A stretch of DNA of 64,000 nucleotides, from positions 146,058 to 210,057 of the forward strand of contig QKWP01000274.1 of the NCBI GenBank assembly GCA_003550325.1. The letters run 5' to 3'. The stretch comes from Gigaspora rosea. Lineage: Eukaryota; Glomeromycota; Glomeromycetes; Diversisporales; Gigasporaceae. This document shows, in pieces, positions 13,140-24,515 of this stretch. Below the pieces are notes generated by a model. The model saw only the letters and a list, made by a program, of their open reading frames with translations, made no database searches and was not told the origin of the DNA. The translations under genes and the position numbers were made by a program. Position 1 is the stretch's first letter, and each line of letters opens with the position of its first letter.

Positions 13140-13631
13140 GTGCTGAACAAGTTCTCTTATGGCACAATGTTAAAATCAATTAGTAAAATTTGGAGAATCA
13201 GAGAATTTTTTAGTATTTTTATTAATAAAATTATATAAGATATTATAATTCTCCAAATTTTACTAATTTATTTTAATATTGTGGCATAAGAAATTGTTCA
13301 GCACATAATAGTACATTATTTCGGCATATTTAATTTTATATTTCTTGAAAATTTAAAAGAAGATGCTTAATTTTGGATTTTTTGATCAAAAAATCCAAAA
13401 TTAAGCATCTTCTCTTAAATTTTCAAGAAATATAAAATTAAATATGCCGAAATAATGTACTATTATGTGCTGAACAATTTCTTATGCCACAATATTAAAA
13501 TAAATTAGTAAAATTTGGAGAATTATAATATCTTATATAATTTTATTAATAAAAATACTAAAAAATTCTCTGATTCTCCAAATTTTACTAATTGATTCTA
13601 ATATTGTGCTCTAAGAAAATTTGTTCAGCAC
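13140..13631. repeat. 492-bp near-perfect palindrome without spacer
   Basis: The symmetry axis falls inside TTTGATCAAA (13385/13386). The outer limits GTGCTGAACAA (13140) and TTGTTCAGCAC (13631) are exactly equidistant from it, so the arms have no net length difference; I see only scattered substitutions. Sub-modules include TTCTCCAAATTTTACTAATT and its mate, which also occur at 29720-29817. Such structure extrudes as a cruciform and is hard to clone and assemble. Confidence 0.88.
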
Positions 13632-13934
13632 TCAAAAATATATATATTATTTGATCTATAAAAATAGATATGATAATTTAGTTTTTAGCAAATTACTAAA
13701 AATTTATATGTAATAATTGAATTTTCAGCAAATTTACTTGATTTTAGGGGTAGCAAAAACGTCCAAATTTATACAGATCATTTATGACCTATATTAGAGA
13801 TGTCCAGGGTCCTCTATATATAGAGTGTAAATAAAACTAGGTAAATTGAAAAATTTTCAAAATTGAGTTTTATCTTTAACTAATATAAAAACTTGTAAAG
13901 AATATTTTTTGCTTAATAATGAATGTTTGATTAA

Positions 13935-14663
13935 AGGTAGAGGGTATATAGATCATTTTTATTAATAAATGAGTTACTAAAAATTTTATAAAGAAAATAT
14001 TAATTAAGTAACTATATTAAATTTTTAAATAACAAGGCTAACAGCCTTCGCCTGTGGACGTTTAAATAACTCTCAGTGAGTTGAGGGCTTTAAAAAGAGG
14101 GAAACGGCTGTCATGGCAGGTTGCACCTAGGCTTCGTTAAAGTCGAGTAAGTCTTTATTAGATATAGAAAAGTTTAAAGTATATAGTAATATAAAAGTAA
14201 ACTTAGTGCATATATATGTAATTCTTATTAATAAAGGCAGGGCGCTAGTTAAAAAAAAAAAATTAAATTTTTAAATAAAATTGTAGAGGAGGTTTTTCTG
14301 ATTTTAATAGTGGTCGAATCATTAAAATTGGCCCAGTAGAATATAAGATATAGTTGTTTTTGTTTTCATGACCCTATTTTACTTATTGTTTACATGTGAT
14401 TTGATTGGCCAATTTGTGATCACCCCTGCAGAATAGACCCTGCTCCCGCAAAAGTTGATACTATAAAAACTTTATCAAATTTTATTCAAAATTAATAATT
14501 TTTAGGATATGTGTATTCTTTTATTACAAATGATTTTACTTAGTACAAAAAATCAATTTATATAGTAAAAATTAATTTTTATATATAGCAACTTTTAAAT
14601 TCACATTAAAAATATTTTTTGTCACTCATTTACTAATAGAAATAATCTACATACCATCTACCC
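13935..14663. mobile_element. piggyBac-like MITE with TTAA duplication
   Basis: It is flanked by TTAA at 13931-13934 and 14664-14667. The left end AGGTAGAGGGTATATAGATC and the right end, inverted, GGGTAGATGGTATGTAGATT continue into similar TTATTAATAAATGAGT-type sequence. The TTAA target is diagnostic of the piggyBac superfamily. A slightly GC-richer insert (about 14040-14140, CGCCTGTGGACG) is of unknown origin. There is no ORF. Confidence 0.7.
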
Positions 14664-15053
14664 TTAATTAATAAAAATTAAAATATTTGTGTTTAAACAA
14701 TTTGGTTAAAAATTGATTGTCCAATTTTAATAGATCGAAATAGATCATCCGATCTTAATTAGATCAGAAATAAACAACAAATTGGAATGATTATATTATA
14801 TGAAGCTTTCTGATCAAGGCCAAATAGATTTGGATTGTTAATCATTGTTTATGTGAGTTTGTGTAATACAATACAAAAATCACGTTATCTTAAAAACCTA
14901 ATTATTGATTTGCCTGGTTTTTACTTACACACCCATATACTATTCTCAGAATTATTTGGATATTGACAAAAAAAATTGACTCGTTCTTGCTTGTATTTTC
15001 AGTTCATTCATTTTCTATATCAGAATTTTACAGAATTTTTTCCAACATTAGCT

Positions 15054-15538
15054 CAGTGTTGTACGTTTTGGCTGTCCAAAACCTTTTTTGGCTTGTACAT
15101 GTTTAAGATTGTCAAAACTTCCAAGATTGTCCAAAGCTTGTCCATGCTTTAATAATTGCCACAGATCATAATTTAAAATGATATTTATATTTTCTCGTTA
15201 ACCTGCTACCCCTCTAAAACCCACAAATCTTGTTTATTATAACTTTACAATGAACTCTAACCCTAACCCCTAACCTTAAAAAATGCACACCCAAAAAAAT
15301 TATTTTTTGAGATTTTATATTATAATTTCATTTTGATCTGGATTTCATTATGATCTCCCACAAAATAATTAATAAATTTATCTAAAAAATATATAACTAT
15401 ATATATTTTTTTAAGTACTTAACACATTCCAGTTAAAATTAAAATAGGTTATTTTAATAAAATTTTAAGTAATTTTACTTTATTTAATTGTTCAAAATTG
15501 TCCAAATCATTGTCCAAAGCTGTCCCATGACAACACTG
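15054..15538. mobile_element. 485-bp hAT-like MITE
   Basis: It is flanked by an exact 8-bp direct repeat CATTAGCT (15046-15053 and 15539-15546). The termini are CAGTGTTGT and ACAACACTG, the CAGTG-type tip seen in many hAT elements. Degenerate TGTCCAAA repeats lie just inside both ends. The interior has a CTAACCCTAACCCCTAACC block and a TTTCATTATGATCT block that recur elsewhere in the window. Confidence 0.88.
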
Positions 15539-15813
15539 CATTAGCTATTATATTTCAAAAAATCATATCTACTAATTATATTTGAGGCACATGCTCTGAA
15601 TGCTTTTTTTTGCTTAATTATGATGTTATCCTATATTTGCTTCTTCAAAAATATTAGGTAACTAGAGTAATCTTAAACAGTGAACACTTTGTGTAATCTC
15701 ACTTTGTTACTGTGATATATCTAAGTCGATATGGCATTTTTAATAAAACTTAACAAAGAAGATTTAAGGCAATTTGCAATTATAAAAAAGGCTACAATTA
15801 AAAGTATATGAGG

Positions 15814-16023
15814 TAGTGTTCCTATGAACCTGAACTGAACTGAACTTAGGTCAAGTTCAGGTTCAGGTTCAGGTTCAGTATTGAACCTGAACCTGAACAT
15901 TTTTTAAACCATGTTCAGGTTCAGGTTCAGTATTGAACTTTTAGAGCTGGTTCAGGTTCAGTTCAGGTTCAGTTCATAAGTTCATGAACATGTTAAGGTT
16001 CAGTCTAGTGTTCATATGAACTA
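15814..16023. mobile_element. Array-ended element, family B (TTCAGG repeats), short copy
   Basis: It is made almost entirely of GAACCTGAACCT-type 6-mers that switch orientation several times (TTCAGGTTCAGG against CCTGAACCTGAA). The borders are GTTCCTATGAACCTGAAC and GTTCATATGAAC. A second copy at 29965-31975 is split by another element. There is no coding capacity. Confidence 0.75.
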
Positions 16024-16028
16024 GTGAT

Positions 16029-16443
16029 TCTAGGTTTGGGTCCAAGTTTGGTCTGGTCCAGACCGGGATTACAGAATATCAGTATGGTACAACATGCCAG
16101 ATCAGTATGGTATGGATACAATTTTGTCAAACTGTACCATACTGATCTGCTATTATATTAAACATATATATATTAGCAGAACAGTATGGTACGATTTTAT
16201 AAAATCCACACCATACCATACGATACGGATCTGGTAGTTATACAATTTTTACGGTCTTTTTTTTATCATTATATATTTGTTTCGTTGAATAATTTCACTG
16301 ATAAGCGGGCTAGATATCTTTTTTAATATAAGTATAAGCCTTTAAACATGATATATTTTTCAATGTTTTTATCGTACTAATTTTTCTTTATTGTAGATGT
16401 TAACGTTCAATTTTGATAATATATCAAAAATGAAAGAATCAAT
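16029..16443. repeat. GTATGGTAC dispersed repeat, copy 1
   Basis: It holds several inverted copies of ATCAGTATGGTACGAT-like units and a tail (TTAACGTTCAATTTTGATAA). The whole block is found inverted at 29117-29575. Both copies lie beside a family B element. Confidence 0.75.
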
Positions 16444-16517
16444 GCTCGCTGATTTTATTTATTTATTATATGTTAATGAAATTTTGCGAATAAAAGTATA
16501 ATAAGGAACATTTATCG

Positions 16518-17625
16518 TATGGGTTTTATGTAACAACCTGTGCTTTTTTTGAAAGCTTATTCGCATGGGTTTAAATGAAAATATATACCCGTGTGAATGA
16601 ACTATATTCATAAAAGGCAAATTTGAATTTAGCTTTACTTTCGTTAAAATTTTCATAGCTGGTAGTTTTTAAAATTCTTATAGTGGGTGAAGACTTTGTT
16701 TAGCTTGTTGATAGTTTTTCAATCAAAGGCCGCGCAAATAAATAAAATTGGTTCTTGTAACCCGTCCGGGTCAATTTTTTTAAAAAAGTCAAATATTATT
16801 TTATATTAGTATATACGGTATGTGATTACGTAATTACGTTGAGGGGTGCACCGTGGTGCAAAATCCCATTTAAAAAATTTATATAACATTTTTTTAGATA
16901 ATAACAATAACACCTGGGTGCCGGGTGCCCTTGGTTCTTGAGATGTAACGAGAACCAATTAATTTTATTTGCATGGCCTTATAGCGAAGATTATATTTTA
17001 TCGGTTATTTTAAGATCCTTATACTATATTTCAGTCGAATATTTAAAATTTTTATAGCTAGTGAAAAACTTTATTTAGTCAGGTTATTTTAAAATTTTTT
17101 ACTTGAGAGAAGACGATATTGGTTGAATGATTTTTAAAATTTTTGTAACCGTGCTAAAATTATATTCAGTTAGATTATTTTAGAATTTCATTGTCGGCGA
17201 AAGATAATATTGGTAATTTTTAAATATCCCATAATTGGAGATTTTTAAAAATTTTAATTGTTGGGCGAAGAACTAATAGGTTCAAGAAACATTTTTAAGT
17301 TCTTATACAGTAATCTTGAATTCAAATTCAAATATTTTTTTCCTTGTAAGGTTTCATAAAAGTTTCAAAAAAAATAAATGTGTTTATTTAAAATAGTCCA
17401 TCGAATTGTTTCTACATTTAAAGACTTATTTTTATCGAAACTGATCTACAAATTGTTTCGAAGATTTTTTTTTCATAGTTGCAACAAATAAAACATTGGG
17501 ATTGTTGCTCGATATTTAAAAAGAGAAAAAAATAAAGTTTTTATGAACAAGCGAAAATAATAGCGACATAAAAAGTTTAAATTATTAGTAAAGAGCGATG
17601 CATGGGTTGTTACTATATATGGGTG
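16518..17625. mobile_element. Possible element with GTAACAACC ends
   Basis: The left ATGTAACAACCTGTGC and the right, inverted, TAGTAACAACCCATGC agree at most positions. Similar ends (GACGTAACAACCTGTGC) bound 24516-26559. Inside are degenerate ~55-bp tandem units around TTTAAAATTTTTATAGC (16640-17330). No duplication was seen, so this is tentative. Confidence 0.38.
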
Positions 17626-17870
17626 TCTAAATTATTTTGCCTTTGATGTAAATTTAAATAGCTAAATTATTTTAGGCAGACTAAATCGTAAATAATTTAG
17701 AAGGTCAAAAATAATTTAGGCGGCATAAATTATTTTAGCGTGCCGAATATATTTTAGGATGTTTAAAATATTTTCGCCATTTCAAAATATTTTCGAATGA
17801 CATTAAATAAATATTAGCGAGATTTAAACTAATTTTTATATTAAATAAATATTAGCGAGGTTTTTTACTG
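17624..17870. repeat. Degenerate tandem array of an AAATTATTTTAGGC-type unit
   Basis: About ten diverged units of roughly 18-25 bp (TAAATTATTTTAGGCAGAC, AATAATTTAGGCGGC, TATATTTTAGGATG) run in direct and inverted order. The end is marked by two ATTAAATAAATATTAGCGAG copies. Confidence 0.6.
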
Positions 17871-18363
17871 CCACTTTTACGTTTAATAACTTATATTAAA
17901 AATCTATTACCGTTGAACCTCTCAAAACCTCATGTTTTGTGTCAGTATTAAGAGGTTACAGATTTGAAAACATTATTGCAGAATTACTTTGAACCTCTCA
18001 AAACTAATCTTTGCCAGATCCAAAATTAAAATGACATTCAATTTACTGTTGACTGATAAAAAAAATCGAATTAAAAAAAAACTTCAAAAATTTGTGCTTT
18101 TACAGTAAAATCTGCCATGTTTTTCAAGTTGTGTGCACTATTGCATCCTCTCTATACATTTTAACTGGAATTTGAGTGTTTAGAGAGGGTGCATTGTAAA
18201 TAAAAATAGGCAATAAAATGGGTAAGTCAAATAATAATTTTGCGATTTTACTTAAAAATATTTTAAATTTTATTTTAAAAGTTTAATGCTATAATAGTTA
18301 TAAATATATATTTTGAAAACAAAAATATAAGCAGCAAACTTATACGCATCTCAATAATAAAGC
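17871..18363. other. No gene recognised; GAACCTCTC repeats
   Basis: TTGAACCTCTCAAAAC occurs near 17913 and 17990, with related text near 33385. It is probably a fragment of a dispersed repeat. The stretch directly after is the 3' flank of the MULE-like gene. Confidence 0.35.
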
Positions 18364-18931
18364 TCAATCCTTATTAATACCCAAAGCCTTTTCTTTTTCA
18401 ATATTTGCTAATTCTTGGGCATGAAGATTAGCTATTTTTGTTTGTTTTTCAATATCTAACATTTCTTTTTGGTGCTGAAATTCATAGTCAATTAGTTCAA
18501 GTTTCCATAATTTTTCTCGGTTAGCAATTTCAGCATCCAAATCATTTAATTTTTCATTGTTTTCTATAGCCACATTAGAATTTGAAGGTCCTTTGTTTGT
18601 AGACACCTGTTTTTTGCGTTTTGAAGTTTCTAATAAATATAATAGTTATATATTAATAATTAATATTAATATATACAGAATACATATATTGTTTAAGTAT
18701 AGTTTTTACCAAATTTTTTAATAGACTTAGTGGCTTTAACTATAGGTTCTAACGAACGACCAGTTTTGGGGATATTATATTTATCTTGATATTCACACAT
18801 TGCAAATCGATGTTCATCTAACCATTTTCCTCTATATATATTTTTAATTATATTAAACAAAGATAACAAACTTCATTAATGTTCAGAGCATTTATAAATT
18901 TTATTATTATTAACTCTATTTTTAACTATAG

Positions 18932-19104
18932 TATATAAGTGCTGCCCAAAAGAAAACCTATCATTGGGCTTTTAATTATATTTTATATACAGTTAACCAT
19001 CTATGGGAAATCTATCAAAATGATAGATTTCCATAGATGCCTAACTGTACACAAAATATAATTGAAAGCCCAATGACAGAGTTTTCTATTTGTATACTTA
19101 TATA
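18932..19104. mobile_element. Foldback MITE in an intron of the MULE-like gene
   Basis: The arms TATCATTGGGCTTTTAATTA and AATTGAAAGCCCAATGACAG, with the inner arms ATCTATGGGAAATCTATCA and TGATAGATTTCCATAGATG, fold with almost no loop. The outer tips are TATAAGT and ACTTATA. Confidence 0.75.
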
Positions 19105-21928
19105 AATAAAATAAGAATTAAATACAAACTTTCTAATTGCAAGCAATAAACTCATTTGAATTTCTTCTCGATTAGCATCAGCATGTGCAGCTTCAGCAGT
19201 ATTTGTATTTTCTCCTGTATTGCACCAATCTTCTTTAGCAATATTTGAATAATAATAATTTAAAGAAGCTAATCTCCATGGATTTGAATAATAATTTCCC
19301 CATTCTATATTTTTTTTAAAAAAACTTAATAGCTATATTTGTAGTATTTGTTATTAGAATATATAATAAAACTTTATATACCTAAGGCACCATCTTCATC
19401 TGATAGACTAAATTCTTGGAATATATCAACTACTAGTTCTTTATTAGCCACCAATAGTTCATACATTAAATTTTTTAAATTATCTGAAAGTTTTGACTTT
19501 AAGATATTTCTATAAAAATGAAAAAATTATATTAATTATATTATTATTAATACAAGTTATTCTCATTATAATGAACTCTAGATAAATAAAAACTAATTAA
19601 AATCTTAATATAGATAGTTATATAAAATTATTTCAATATAGTAAATTTTTTAATAAATAATAAATTATTTTTTTATAATAAAAATAAAGATAGGTTTTAT
19701 TTATTTAAGAAAATTAAAGTATATATAATTTAGATAAGAGTGCATAATGCTGAGTATAATAAGAAATAGAAATACAAATAGTTCAAAAAATTCTAAAAGA
19801 AAATAAATAAGTATAAAAGATGTGATATTTTATAAACAAATTATATTATATATATTTATTAATATATATTTATATGTAAATTATTATAAAATATGTATTT
19901 TTCTCATTTCTAAATGAAGGTAACTTAAAATAACTAAAAATTCTAAATATACTTTCCTTTTATAATGAATATAGCAAGATTTAAAAATATATGTTAAATG
20001 AGTTTCCCAGTCTTTAGTTGAATCTAAATCTGCAAGTGCTAGTCCAAGACCTTTTGCTTGTGCAATATCTAGATCACCAAGAATAACACTCCAACCATTA
20101 TTATGAATATGTTTAATTTGAATATTTGGTTTACAAAGCTCATTAACAGTTTCAATTACTGCTTTGAACATATGCTGATAAGCAGTTGCAGTTAAAATAT
20201 TTGTATAAATTCGAGCATATGTAAGTACTAAAAAAATATAAAATTAGCAATATAATATATAAATAATTAAATATATATTGTATAATATATATTTACTTAA
20301 CTAATATTATGATCCAAATCAAATTCATTAAATTCAAATTCATTAATTTTTCCTTGAACACATTTAAATGTTAAATCAATTTGAATATATTGAGCATGCA
20401 AAAGTTTTGTTGCCATATTCTTATTCATACACAATATAAAAACATGACCATCTTCAAAAAATGCTATATATATTATAATAAATTAAAATTTAATATATAT
20501 ATTATATATATTATATACTAAATTAAAATTAGTATTAAATTAAAAATTTAAGAGTAAAATATAGGTAATAGTATAATTATTATCTTTTAATTTAATACAA
20601 ATTTTAACTTAATATAACATATCTATAATACAAATTTTTAGTTCATATTATATAACTTTTGTATAATTGATAAGTTCTGTTATTTAAATAACAGGCCTAA
20701 TAACTAGTATAAAATAAAAATATTTTATAATTTACCAATTCTTTGAATATATTCTCGAATATTATTCAAATTAGAGGAGAAAGCATGAATTAAACCTAAT
20801 ATACCCTGCCCGTGTGGATAAATTGAATGTTGAACTTTAGAAACAAGATAACGAAGATGATCTAAATTATTTAAAGATGTATGAATTTCTGGCAATAGCT
20901 CATTTCCAAAGCAACTTTTAATTAAATTTCCTAAATTAAAATATTTATTTATATTTTATATTTTATAATTAGTAATTAATATTTTTGTATTTAAAATATT
21001 TTAATATATTTTATAATTAATTTTAATCACATAAAAATAATACCTGATATTAATCTTCATGGTGTAACATGCTCTAAATCCATTGAAGCTGTTTCAATTA
21101 AAGTTTTAAGTCGATCCTGAATAGCTTTTGGCACATTATTTGGTAGTGGTGGTGGATGTGTATGTTCTCCAATACAAAGTAATACTACGAAAGGACACTC
21201 TATTAAATTAATAGGTATAAATCTATAAAATTTAACTTCATATGGCATATTTTCCAATTGTGCTTCATATGGGCGATTAAATTCATCAAGTTAGGGAAAA
21301 GCTTTAAAAAATTTAAATTTTGTTAATATATTATATATTAAACATAAATTTAAAGCATTAATATATTAATATACAGGCTTTCTAAATATAATCTACAGAA
21401 ACCAATATTAATAGTATGCACTTAGAAAACAATAAAATCACATATAGATTTGAATCCAAATTGAGTATGAATTTAGAAAATTTTTACTGTATACTGTTTT
21501 TTAAACAAAATTGTAATAAACTTAAAGCAAAACTTTTTGTGTGTTGTATTTGATAGTACAGTACAACACTTGTCTTTAATTAATGATCTATCAAATGACT
21601 CTCCATCTAAAAGACACCGAATTAAACTAACATCACATGATTCAGGTACTAGAATAAATCGATGGTAGCTATCTCCATTAGACCATAAACTGCATCCAAT
21701 AAAGTAACCATCTTTGCATTGTAATATTAATGAAGTTCGACTATTGCTTTGATTGAATTAGCTCTATATTGTGTTAAAGTATTTTCTTTAATTTTTCTTA
21801 AAACTGGCAAACCAGTACATGATGAACTATTAGGTAAAGTTTTTGGACATGTCTTTTTAATTATAGCAAGATAAAATCTTAAATAATATAATATTTAATT
21901 AGTTATATTCTATTTTTTAAAACTATTT

Positions 21929-22350
21929 TATTTATTTTACTGATGCTTTTTTTGTAGATACAAGAATTCTCAAACAATTACTTTGCCAACAAGTTTATTT
22001 TACAGATATTTAAATTACTAACAATTAATTTACCAACATATTTATTTTACTTATACTTAATTTTTTGACAATTAATACTAAAAAGCTTAATTCAGATAGT
22101 TTGAAGTACAAGAAATCCAATCATATAATTAAATACTTAGATTTGTATTAGTTTTAATATAATATAATTGGACCAATTTGTAGTAAATAAAGCTTGTTGG
22201 TAAATTAAGTATCAGTAAATTAAGTATTGGTAAAATAATATGTCAGTAAAATAGACATGTTAGTGAAATAATTATTTGTAATTTAAATATCTGTGAATTA
22301 ATAGTTGTTGAAGTATTGTAACTACAAAATAAGTGTTAGTAAAATAATGT
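21929..22350. mobile_element. Array-ended inverted-repeat element, family I, within the MULE-like gene
   Basis: The left arm (TTTTACTGATGC, TTTGTAGATACAAG, CAGATATTTAAATTAC, TTTACCAACATATTTATTTT) reappears inverted on the right (AAATTAAGTATTGGTAAAAT, GTAATTTAAATATCTGTG, TTGTAACTACAAAATAAGTG). The arms consist of repeated TTGGTAAAATAA/TCAGTAAA units. There is no coding capacity. It separates two exons of the surrounding pseudogene. Confidence 0.65.
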
Positions 22351-22767
22351 ATTCTTTTAAAAAATATATACGCAAGTGTATTTGTATAAATTGATCTATT
22401 TGATAATCCACTCTTAACTGTTTTAAAAACCTCAGAATCAAAATCAACATCACAATGTTTTGCTAATTTAATTTGATCATCAATATGGGGACAAATTGTA
22501 ACACCTTGACACTTTCTCTGATCTTTGGTTACAGTTATATTATCAAAAAAAGGACATTTAACTTTGGTTTGACCACTAGAGCCTAGACTATATTGAATCT
22601 AAATACAGAAATATATATTATATATATTAATATATATCTAATCAAAAAATATTATATTTTTTAACCAATCTTATATACATTTATTTAATTTAAATTATTA
22701 AGTATAGTATAGTATTGTATTATCTATACTTAATCTTAATATTAAAGCATATATAAAAATTTTAATA

Positions 22768-22879
22768 TAAGATAAGTATGGGTATTATAGTACAGGTAAC
22801 TTTTGTAGTAAAACCACCTGATTCTGATCACTAGATCACAATTTACTATGTGTATGCTATAATACCTATACTTATCTTA
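22768..22879. mobile_element. 112-bp MITE
   Basis: The ends TAAGATAAGTATGGGTATTA and, inverted, TAAGATAAGTATAGGTATTA continue TAG; the interior is short (AAAACCACCTGATTCTG). It sits in an intron of the MULE-like gene. The superfamily is unclear. Confidence 0.75.
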
Positions 22880-23621
22880 AAATAATTATAAAGTTTGTTA
22901 TAAGAATATCAAAGATAAATAACTTACATCCTAAAATACTGTATATGCCTTTTTTCTTAGCTCTTCCTGTATTTGCCTTTCTCTTTGAATTTGCTCTTGA
23001 GTTAGTTCTTGTTCTTGATTTAGATCTTATTCATTATTGTTAATATAATCTTCAATATTAAGAACATTATAAACTGTAACAAAACCAGATGGCCCTTTGT
23101 CATTTTGTGGACTTGTTGAAGGATATTCAACTGAAACTGTAGAATAATGTATATTATTAGCATTAACAGCTAAACGAGCAGTAAGGTATGCAACAGTTTC
23201 TTCTTTAATTTCTTCATTTTCTTCAATGCTTATAGAATTATCAAAATCTAACTAAAATTAATAAATTAAATATTAAATATTTAATTCACATATTATATAA
23301 ACTTGAAATGCACCTTTTGTGAAATAATTTGGCATATCTTATACAAAATTTTTGTACAAGTTATGCTTTTATATAATAATTCAAATATATGCTAAAATTT
23401 TGCTTAATTAAATACATAGTTTATCTTATATAAGGTACATCTCTATATGAAACAATAATAAAATTTACTACTTGTTCAGTATTGATTTCAACTTCTTCTT
23501 CAGAAAATGTTTCCATTATCTTTATTAAAGGTAATATTTTTTGTAAGATTGTTTGTATATTTATAACATTTTTATAAAAGAAATATATTTTTACAATATA
23601 TATACATTTAATTACTATCAC

Positions 23622-24154
23622 TACTGTTAATATTATTCAGGAGAAATTAATTAGTACCATCCGATTTAGCTCTAATAGTAAGCTTGTGGGTTAAATATAT
23701 TGTTCACAGAGACGAGCAAGTAATATGATGTCACGAAATAGCTAGATCAGGATCACAATTATCAATTACTTAGATTAAAATGGAAGGTAGGTGATCAGTT
23801 TAATTTTGATGCGAAAGGGGTACTTTATTTAAAAGTAGATGATGTGGAAATGATAATAAACAAGTTTAAGAGAATAAAATGATGGATCAAAGGAAATTAG
23901 CGATATTTGGGTAACTACAATGATTTGCAAGGACAACGAATTTCTTAAAGATGATTATTGAAATATAACAAAGGTTAAAAAAATAAATTATATTATATCG
24001 GGTAGGTAACAAAGATATTAAATACTATATCGTAAGTAAACTCTATAACACATGGAGCAACCAGTTCTTATTCAAAACTATTTAAAGACATTGAAGTCCA
24101 AAGGAAATTTTTTTAAAGCAAAAAATTCTGGCTTTATATACATTTTAATTTATT
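23622..24154. other. Upstream flank of the MULE-like gene, nothing recognised
   Basis: Slightly less AT-rich than the introns, but without an ORF, repeat or RNA that I can support. Confidence 0.35.
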
Positions 24155-24423
24155 AGAACTACTGCGCTACATCGTTTAGTTCCCCTCAATTTCTTCAGCA
24201 TTTCCCACAATTTCACTCTCAATTTCGCTCACCATATTGTTCGCAATACACTCACAATATTGCTCACAATATTGCTCACAATATTGCTCACAATATTGTT
24301 CATGAAATTGCTCACATATCATTGTGTGATTATTATTTAAAGAAACAAACAAATAATAAAATAATAACAATAAATAAATGAATAAATAAATACTTGTTAT
24401 TTAATGGATATCTGTGAACACGA

Positions 24424-24495
24424 TGCATTTCACAGATTAATAGTAAAACCACGTGGCCGAAGGCCACGTGGTTTACTATTAATCTGTGGAATGCA
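24424..24495. repeat. 72-bp hairpin centred on CACGTGGCC
   Basis: The arms TGCATTTCACAGATTAATAG + TAAAACCACGTGGCC and GGCCACGTGGTTTACTATTA + ATCTGTGGAATGCA pair around GAA. It is probably a tiny foldback element. Confidence 0.8.
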
Positions 24496-24515
24496 CTATA
24501 TTTACTGATATTCAT

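Larger units (their letters stand above)
12703..13813. mobile_element. Inverted-repeat element carrying a large perfect-centre palindrome
   Basis: The left end is GGACCCTGGACATCTCT and the right end AGAGATGTCCAGGGTCC. Both are set in TATATA-rich flanks consistent with TA targeting. The interior includes the hairpin at 12950-13021 and the 492-bp palindrome at 13140-13631. There is no coding capacity. Confidence 0.72.
18364..23516 (-). pseudogene. MULE-transposase-like gene, many exons, degraded
   Basis: Conceptual exons on the minus strand, separated by very AT-rich introns, read in order as follows. The start is METFSEEEVEINTEQ (ATG at 23516). LDFDNSISIEENEE...KKAYTVF spans 23253-22930. A CPFFDNITVTKDQRKC Cys-rich segment is at 22600-22380. 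CKDGYFIGCSLWSNGDSYHR is near 21730-21530. IGEHTHPPPLPNNVPKAI is at 21257-21057. FGNELLPEIHTSLNN..HPHGQ-like lies at 20930-20738. YIQIDLTFKCVQGKINEFEF, the first Asp region, is at 20464-20310. NGWSVILGDLDIAQAKGLGL, the second Asp region, is at 20240-19900. ELVVDIFQEFSLSDEDG is at 19510-19385. NTGENTNTAEAAHA, the likely Glu region, is at 19310-19128. GKWLDEHRFAMCEYQDKY is at 18836-18712. A coiled-coil tail ends at 18364. In-frame stops occur at YINNNE* and EHVTP*, with a frame change near 21735. Inverted-repeat elements sit in it. It may be an old transposon or a decayed member of a domesticated family. Confidence 0.68.

Noticed and set aside
24176-24370. ORF with EQYCEQYCE repeats
   Set aside because: It is a by-product of the GCTCACAATATT 12-mer array at the end of a repeat element.
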